From NCBI GenBank assembly GCA_905221605.1, contig CAJNDS010002524.1, forward strand, positions 198,749-262,748: a stretch of 64,000 nucleotides of DNA, read 5' to 3'. The notes below the pieces were generated by a model. That model searched no databases, was not told the DNA's origin, and saw nothing but the letters and a program-made list of their open reading frames with translations. Of this stretch, positions 58,676 to 64,000 are shown in pieces. Within the stretch, counting starts at the first letter, position 1; each line of letters opens with the position of its first letter. Both the position numbers and the translations under genes were made by a program. The stretch is from Symbiodinium natans. Taxonomy: Eukaryota; Sar; Dinophyceae; Suessiales; Symbiodiniaceae.

Positions 58676-59082
58676 GCTCGTGGGTTTAGGGTTTTACGGT
58701 TTCGGGTTTGCCAGGCAGGGTTTGGCTTTAGGGCTTCGGCATTAGGGCTGGCTTCAGGAGGGACTGCAGGGGCTTGAGGGGTTTGTGTTTTGGGGGCTTC
58801 AGATATGAGCACTCACCCTAAACCCTAAACCTTAAACCTTAAACCCTAAACCATAAAATCTGTAAACCGCCGCCGGTTTACAGACATTTCTGCTTGTTCA
58901 CCTTTGTACGGGATCTACGCTTAAACCCTGGACCCATCAACCTTTCCACCCTGAGCCTGCCTAAGCCCTTAACCCTTAACCCTTAACCCTAAACCCTAAA
59001 CCCTAAACCCTAAACCCTCAGCCCTAAACCCTAAACCCTAAACCCTCTGTACCCTCAAACTGCAGCCTGGCCCCTCTGCAAG

Positions 59083-59134
59083 GTGGACGCACCAGCAGGT
59101 GCCAACGATGAGGCCGCCTCTCTCCGAATCCAGG
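59083..59134 (+). CDS. Possible exon, unidentified gene
   Basis: 52 nt between CTGCAAG and GTTAGG reading VDAPAGANDEAASLRIQ, with CCCTAAA left and TTTAGGG right. Confidence 0.4.
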
Positions 59135-59408
59135 GTTAGGGTTTAGGGTTTAGGGCTTGGGGTTTAGGGTTTAGGGTTTAGGCTTTAGGGTTTAGGGTTT
59201 AGGGTTTAGGGTTTAGGTTTTAGGTTTTAGGTTTAGGGTTTCGGGTTTAGGGTTTAGGGGTTAGGACTATTGCCAAGCTCCTGAACCCTGAAGCGGTTCA
59301 AGGTTTCGGGTTCGAGGGTGCAGGCCAAGGGCGCTGGGATCCGGGGCCTTCAGGTTCGGAATTTTGGTGGGGGGGGGGGGGGGGCCTCCACCGGTTTGCG
59401 CTGTTTGT

Positions 59409-60050
59409 GTATTATGTGTTTTATTATTATGATTATTATTATTAATATTGTTATTATTAATATTCATATTAATATATTATTATTATTATTATTGTTATTA
59501 TATTAGTATTGTTATTTATTATCATTGCTATTATCCTTATTATCATTATTATTCTTATTATTACTACCATTATTATCATTATTATCATCATTATCATCAT
59601 CATTATCATTATTATCATTATTATCATTATTATCATTATTATCATTATTATCATTATTATCATTATTATCATTATTATCATTATTATCATTATTATCATT
59701 ATTATCATTATTATCATTATTATCATTATTATCATTATTATCATTATTATCATTATTATCATTGTTATCATTATTATCATTATTATCATTATTATCATTA
59801 TTGTCCTTATCCTTATCATCATTATCATCATTATCATTATTATCACGATTATCCTCATTATCCTTATTATCATTATTATCATTATCATCATTACCATCAT
59901 GATTATCATCATTATCATTACTATCATTATTTTCATCCTCATTTTTATTAGTATTATGACAATTCTTATTTCCATTTTTGTCATTACTATTCTTCTTCTT
60001 GTTCTGATTATTGTGATTATCATATTATTTCTTATTATTAATAATGTTTG
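59409..60050. repeat. ATT/ATC trinucleotide-type repeat
   Basis: About 640 bp of CATTATTAT-based repeats with increasing variants toward both ends. The Ile/Tyr/His-rich frames in all phases are artefacts. Confidence 0.96.
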
Positions 60051-60389
60051 AGTACTATTCTTGTCTGGGTCCGGGGGCCCATGGTTCTCCCAGCTGCTGG
60101 CCACGAGGGGAGCCCCAGCCCTTTTTGGGTGTCCTGCGTTGGCAAACCCTAAACCCCAAATCCTCAACCCTGCAGCCCTGCAACCCTAAACCCTAAACCC
60201 TCAAGGCCAGGATACATGGAAATTGTAGGCGTTTCATTACGAGCAGCTCGTGCAATAATCCTTCGTCCTTCACAGTGCAAACAAACAGACAAAGGCACCG
60301 AAAAAGACCCTGAACTGGGAAAGAAAGCCCAGATGCTGCCGGTGCCCCTGTAGGCCCCCCAAAACCCCCCAAAACAACCCAAGACTCCC

Positions 60390-60492
60390 CAAACCCCCAA
60401 CCCCCCCCCCCCCCCCCCCCCCCCCCTTTTCCAGGCACGCTCCCAACCCCCGACAAAACCTCCCCAAAAAGTTAAAAAAAAAAAAAAAACCG
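60390..60492. repeat. C-run and A-run pair
   Basis: A run of over 20 C (60401-60426) and, 45 bases on, 16 A. It is a looser form of the C-run/A-run composite. Confidence 0.85.
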
Positions 60493-60584
60493 GCAAGACC
60501 CGGCAAAACCTCCAAAACCCGACAAAACTCCGGACACAAACCCTATACAATTTCGAAAACCCTAAACCCAAGCCATACACCCTC

Positions 60585-60640
60585 AGCGGCCCGGAGGTGG
60601 ATGTGGCCAACAAGGGTGGCCAGGAATGTGAAGGCCTGAC
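60585..60640 (+). CDS. Possible exon, unidentified gene
   Basis: After CCCTCAG a frame reads GPEVDVANKGGQECEGLTFG, C-rich repeats left and TTTAGGG right. Ends not certain. Confidence 0.3.
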
Positions 60641-61047
60641 GTTTGGGCTTCGGGTTTAGGGTTTAGGGTTGAGGGTTTGGGGTTTAGGGTTTAGGTTTAG
60701 GGTTTAGGCTTTAGGGTTTAGGGGTTAGTGTTCGGGGTTTGGGGTTTAGGGTTTAGGGTTTAGGACAGGCTGGTGTTATGATTGAAGCCGAAGACCCATC
60801 GTTTGTTACGATCATCACACACACACGATACGAAACATGCTAGTAGTAGTTATCATTCTTTTTCTGTTTATTTTTAGGGTTGTGATGTGAGAATTATCAG
60901 GACTGGTCTGATTATTATGATGCCTGAACCGTTAACCCTAACCCTAAACCCTAAACTCGAAACCCTAAACCCTAAACCCTAACCTCGAGAGCGGCCTGGG
61001 GTGAAAAGTCATGGTCCCGGGGCTAGGACAGGACGCCGAATGAGTAC

Positions 61048-61228
61048 TTGGAGGACCCTAAACCCCCTAAACCCTAAACCCTAAACTTTAAACTTTAAAC
61101 TTTATCCCTAAACCCTAAACCCTAAACCCTAAACCCTAAACCCTAAACCCCTTAATTGCCCTAATATGGTAATAAGTACAGCAATAAGTACAGATGTAAT
61201 TGGTTAATAAAGTAGCACGAACCTCCAA
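61048..61228. mobile_element. MITE-like element, TTGGAGG family, holding a telomere array
   Basis: The left end is cut short to TACTTGGAGG, followed at once by a CCCTAAA array (to about 61147). The right part GGTAATAAGTACAG...GGTTAATAAAG...GAACCTCCAAGTA matches the right half of 54137-54274. Confidence 0.65.
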
Positions 61229-61279
61229 GTAGTGCAGGGCTTGGGGTTTATGGCTCAGGCTTCTCGCAGAATCTCCGTT

Positions 61280-61830
61280 GAAGCCCTTAAGCCCTTTAAC
61301 CATAAAACACCCTAAGCCTTAAATCCTAAACCCTTAAACCCTCAAACCCTTAAACCCAAAACCCTCAAACCCTTAAACCCCTAAACCCCTTGAAACCCGT
61401 AGACCAACCCTTAAACCCTCAAACCCTTTAAGCCCTTAAACCCTTGGACCCTTGAACCCTCGAGCCCTTAAACCCTTAAACCCCTTCGCCCCCTACACCC
61501 CTAACCCTTGATCCCTTAGACCCTCAAACCCTTAAACCCTTAAACCCTTAAACCCTTAAACCCCTACGACCTCAAACCCTTAAACCCTTGAACCCTTAAA
61601 CCCTTAAACCCTTAAGCCTTAAACCCCTAAACCCTTAAGCCCTAAACCCGTGGTTTGCATCTTGGGACCCTGAAATTCTGAAACCCTGAAACCCTGAAAC
61701 CCTGAAACCCTGAAACCCTGAAACCCTGAAACCCTGAAACCCTGAAACCCTGAAACCCTGAAACCCTGAAACCCTGAAACCCTTAGACCCTTAAACCCTC
61801 AAGCCCTTAAAACCCTTAAACCCCATCTTG
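61280..61830. repeat. CCCTTAAA and CCCTGAAA arrays
   Basis: 8-mer variants: CCCTTAAA with many one-base changes to 61650, then about thirteen clean CCCTGAAA units (61683-61785). Confidence 0.94.
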
Positions 61831-61842
61831 GGACCCCCACCT

Positions 61843-61890
61843 TGTTTTTTTTTTTTTTTTTGGGGGGGGGGGGGTGGGGGGGGGGGGCGG
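61843..61890. repeat. T-run abutting G-run
   Basis: About 17 T followed by G-runs with single T, as at 18978 and 49878. Confidence 0.9.
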
Positions 61891-61986
61891 AAGCCCTGCA
61901 CGTAAGGGGGCCTGGCACTGCTCGCGCCTTCGTTGCTCACCAAGTGTTTCCCTTGACTTCGAGTTTACTGAAATGGTGGTTGTAAA

Positions 61987-62158
61987 ATGCAGAGGCTCCG
62001 ATGCAGCCTCTACACAAAAGACAACTTCACACCTTACACCCAATCCCTTTTGAGCGAAGTCATCGAGATCCGCCCAGGAAACGTCAACGCAGAGGCGAGA
62101 ACGCCCGAGGATCAGAAGACCCGGGTGCCGCGCCCGCTGGGGCCCTGGTGGGAGGGAG
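61987..62158 (+). CDS. Exon-like open segment, unidentified
   Basis: ATG opens MQRLRCSLYTKDNFTPYTQS, then LLSEVIEIRPGNVNAEARTP and PLGPWWEGG up to GGAG|GTAACG. An acceptor (AAAATGCAG) just inside means it could also be an internal exon starting at 61993. It lies about 470 bp upstream of the oxygenase gene and might be its first exon or a separate gene. Not recognised. Confidence 0.5.
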
Positions 62159-62333
62159 GTAACGCCTGAAAAAAGCCATAAACAACCCTAAACCCTAAAC
62201 CCTAAAACCTAAACCGTAAGTCCTAAACCCTAAACTCTAAACCCGAAACCCTAAGCCTAGACCCTAAAGTTTTAAACCCTAAAGCCTAAACCTCCAGCCC
62301 TAGCTCAAAACCAACTCTCTACACCCTGACTCG

Positions 62334-62431
62334 GCAGGACCTGAGGATATTTTGCATATTTTCCCTTATTGGGTTTCAGAGGATCATATATTCGGAATAT
62401 GTTTCAGAGGGTTTTTAAGGGGCCATTCTAG
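62334..62431 (+). mobile_element. 98-bp introner-like repeat, upstream copy
   Basis: Starts GCAGGACCTGAGGATATTTT and ends GGGGCCATTCTAG, with the same internal blocks as the kinesin copy (CAGAGGATCA, TTTCAGAGGGTTTTTAAGG) and the same length. Left flank CTGACTCG and right flank CTGAGTTC look like a diverged 8-bp duplication. It has GC...AG ends. Confidence 0.75.
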
Positions 62432-62630
62432 CTGAGTTCATGAGGGGGGATCGGGCTTTAGGAGGGCTTAGAGCTTAGGGTCTAGGGTTTAGGGTTAGAG
62501 ACGCAAGTCTCTTGGTGCGTTGCATTGCAGGCCCTCGGCCAGGCACTGTAGTCGTTTCGCATCCCACCTCGCCTGGTTTGGGCACGAGAACAAGCAAGTG
62601 CAGCTTAAAAAGCTTGTTCTAGAGCCCGCC

Positions 62631-63721
62631 ATGGAGCGGCCGCGCAAGAAGCAGCGCACCCTGAGCCACGTGTTCAAGGAGCCCGGCGCAGATTTCCTAG
62701 CGCACCTGCGCCACCAAGGGTTTGCAGTCCTTGAGGAAACTCTGGGCAAAGAGAGCAGGGACCTCTTCTTGCGTGAGTTTTGGTCGGCGGTGGGGCAAGT
62801 GACGCCCGGCGTCAAGGAGAAAGACCCCACAACCTGGCACATGCTTCCCAGAGGCAACAAAGGCCTGGTGAGCACCAATGGACTTCCCCAGGCCGACTTC
62901 GCTTGGAGGGTGAGGCAGGCGCCTCGGGTCAAGGCAGCCTTTGCCGCCATCTTTGGTACGGAAGATCTGGTCGTGAGCACTGATTCCATCATTGTACAGG
63001 CGCGGAAGCAGAAGAGCAAGCGACCCTCGTGGCTGCACAAGGACCAGGCGCCCGACCTTCCGCGTGGCTTCTCCGTCCAGGCGATCTACTGCTGCTATTC
63101 CAGTGGTGCAGAAGATGCGGGAACTTGCCTGGTGCCGGAAAGCCACAAGTCGGTGCATCCGTGGGAACTGGAGCTGCCACAATCAGACCGTGACGGGAAT
63201 TTTCTGCTGGCCCCAAACCAAAGGGACTACGAGGCCATGAAGCCGGATGTCCCGGAAGATGGCATCATCTTCTTCGACTCCCGGCTCTTGCATGCCAACG
63301 TCGACGCAAAGGCGGCCAGACAAGACCGCCTGGCGCGCCTGTGCGTGCCGGTGGCCATGGCTCCCAGGAGCCGACGAAGCGAGAGCACCAAGGCCAAGAA
63401 GGTCGACCTGTACCTCGGTAGGCCCTTGAGACATTCTGTTTGTATTTTCCCCTACGTACTGGGTTTAAGAGGATCCCAGTTCAGGAAGACTTTTGATGTT
63501 ATATTTTCCCTCATTTTCGGTTTAAGAGGATCAGATTTCAGGAATCTGTTTCAGAGGGTCTTTGATAAGGGCCCATGCCTAGGTACTTGTCTGGCAAGGC
63601 CTCCAGCCACTGGCCTTGCGACCGGTTCGCGGCCAAGAGGACGCCTCGGTGGTGCCACACCAAAGGTTCCGCGCATTTGCCCCTCCCTTCTGCAGATCCT
63701 GGGAGGCTGGCGCTGCTTTGA
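62631..63721 (+). CDS. Phytanoyl-CoA-dioxygenase-like Fe(II)/2-oxoglutarate oxygenase
   Basis: Non-haem iron oxygenase of the PhyH-like fold, using 2-oxoglutarate and O2; substrate unknown. ATG 62631 (MERPRKKQRTLSHVF) is chosen because the frame upstream crosses an apparent acceptor (TTGCATTGCAG at 62530). WLHKDQ gives the HxD iron ligands (H136, D138), LLHANV the distal His (H221), and RLARL the Arg for 2-oxoglutarate (R233 or R236). YCCYSSGAEDAGTCLVPESH matches the family's core strands. The exon runs to 63417, followed by an introner-type intron. With acceptor 63695 the protein ends DPGRLALL at TGA 63719-63721 (270 residues). With acceptor 63582 the frame stays open to 63800. Confidence 0.85.
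63418..63582 (+). mobile_element. Introner-like repeat in the oxygenase gene, 165 bp
   Basis: Begins GTAGGCCCTTGAGACATTC and ends GGCCCATGCCTAG, matching the 98-bp family, with an extra partial unit in the middle (the TTTAAGAGGATC block occurs twice). Left flank GTACCTCG and right flank GTACTTGT share GTAC, as at the kinesin copy. At 165 nt it is a multiple of three, so its retention would not shift the frame. Confidence 0.82.
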
Positions 63722-63759
63722 GTGTAGGCGAAATCGCTGTGCGGCAAGAAGGAGGATGG

Positions 63760-64000
63760 AGCACCTTAAGGGTTTAGGGTTTTGGGAGTTGAGGGTTTAG
63801 GGTTCAGGGCAACTGCCTGTGGAGCTTTGCAACGGGCTTGAGGGTTTAGGGTTGAGGATTTGAGGGTTTCAAGGTATAGGGGTTTGTGGTGTTGTTTTGG
63901 GAGCTGGCCTCTCCGAGCTTCAGGGGTTTAGGGGTTTCACCCTAAACCTTCAACCCTAAACCCAAACCCCATAAGCCCCTGAATCCTGAACCCTGAACCC
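63760..64000. repeat. TTTAGGG and CCCTAAA-type repeats at the window end
   Basis: Degenerate units in both orientations with short unique pieces; no gene seen. Confidence 0.85.

Larger units (their letters stand above)
1..64000. repeat. Interstitial telomere-like repeat landscape
   Basis: Runs of the 7-mer TTTAGGG or its complement CCCTAAA recur every few hundred bases through the whole window, in both orientations, with one-base variants (CCCTGAA, CCCTCAA, CCCCAAA, TTTAGGGG). Most stretches of more than 300 bases that have no separate entry consist of these arrays plus short islands in which I see no recognisable gene. TTTAGGG is the telomere unit of plants, dinoflagellates and some other algae. 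Because both orientations alternate, this is interstitial DNA rather than a chromosome tip. Confidence 0.97.

Noticed and set aside
59448-60167. Ile/Tyr/His-rich long frames
   Set aside because: All phases and both strands are open over a trinucleotide-type repeat.
62495-63747. Minus-strand frames over the oxygenase gene
   Set aside because: Shadows of the + frame, which carries all catalytic motifs.
1-64000. The window being a chromosome end
   Set aside because: Telomere-like arrays occur throughout in both orientations with genes between them, and neither window edge is a long one-direction array.
1-64000. tRNA or rRNA genes
   Set aside because: I found no cloverleaf or rRNA-like segment on reading; a covariance search was not possible here.

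Overview
The window looks like nuclear DNA of a dinoflagellate, probably a Symbiodiniaceae-like alga, although the species cannot be fixed from sequence alone. The grounds are telomere repeats of the TTTAGGG type, introns that start with GT, GC or GA and end in AG, GC-rich coding sequence, short introner-like repeats, and a retroelement that carries a cytosine-methyltransferase-like module. It is not a chromosome end: telomere-like arrays occur from end to end in both orientations, split by short islands of unique sequence, and many of those islands are exons.

The main result is a complete protein phosphatase 2C (PP2C) gene on the + strand, 11075-43194. I rebuilt it by hand from 21 short exons (19 to 93 nt, 1152 coding nt including the stop, 383 residues) spread over 32.1 kb. 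Start motif, metal ligands, every PP2C signature and the stop appear in order, and reading phase is kept across all 20 introns. The introns (285 to 7492 bp) hold the telomere-like arrays, MITE-like elements, homopolymer tracts, a minus-strand exon, a DIRS/Ngaro-type retroelement (26743-32788) and a whole kinesin-motor gene (33638-35270). Exon junctions carry small direct repeats, and about half of the exons sit between a CCCTAAA-type array on the left and a TTTAGGG-type array on the right. Introns therefore tend to begin with TTTAGGG and end with CCCTAAA, like terminal inverted repeats.

Region by region: 1-11 kb is telomere-like arrays with exon-like islands of an unidentified gene or genes. 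11-43.2 kb is the PP2C gene with its nested guests. 43.2-61.9 kb is more arrays, MITEs, G-tracts, microsatellites and exon-like islands, including a coding-like segment at 48.4-48.8 kb. 61.9-64 kb holds a 60-codon open segment and a gene for a phytanoyl-CoA-dioxygenase-like Fe(II)/2-oxoglutarate oxygenase (62631 to about 63721).

Several small mobile families are visible. A 98-bp introner-like repeat lies in the kinesin gene, in the oxygenase gene and upstream of the latter. A TIR family with TTGGGATGTTCCCC ends has perfect 8-bp target duplications; one copy carries a telomere array inside it and a sibling has none. A TTGGAGGTTCA family has three copies that hold telomere arrays, and an AAGGAGGGACCC family is also present. 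Together these suggest that telomere-repeat DNA has been spread, partly as cargo or termini of insertion elements, and that some insertions became introns.
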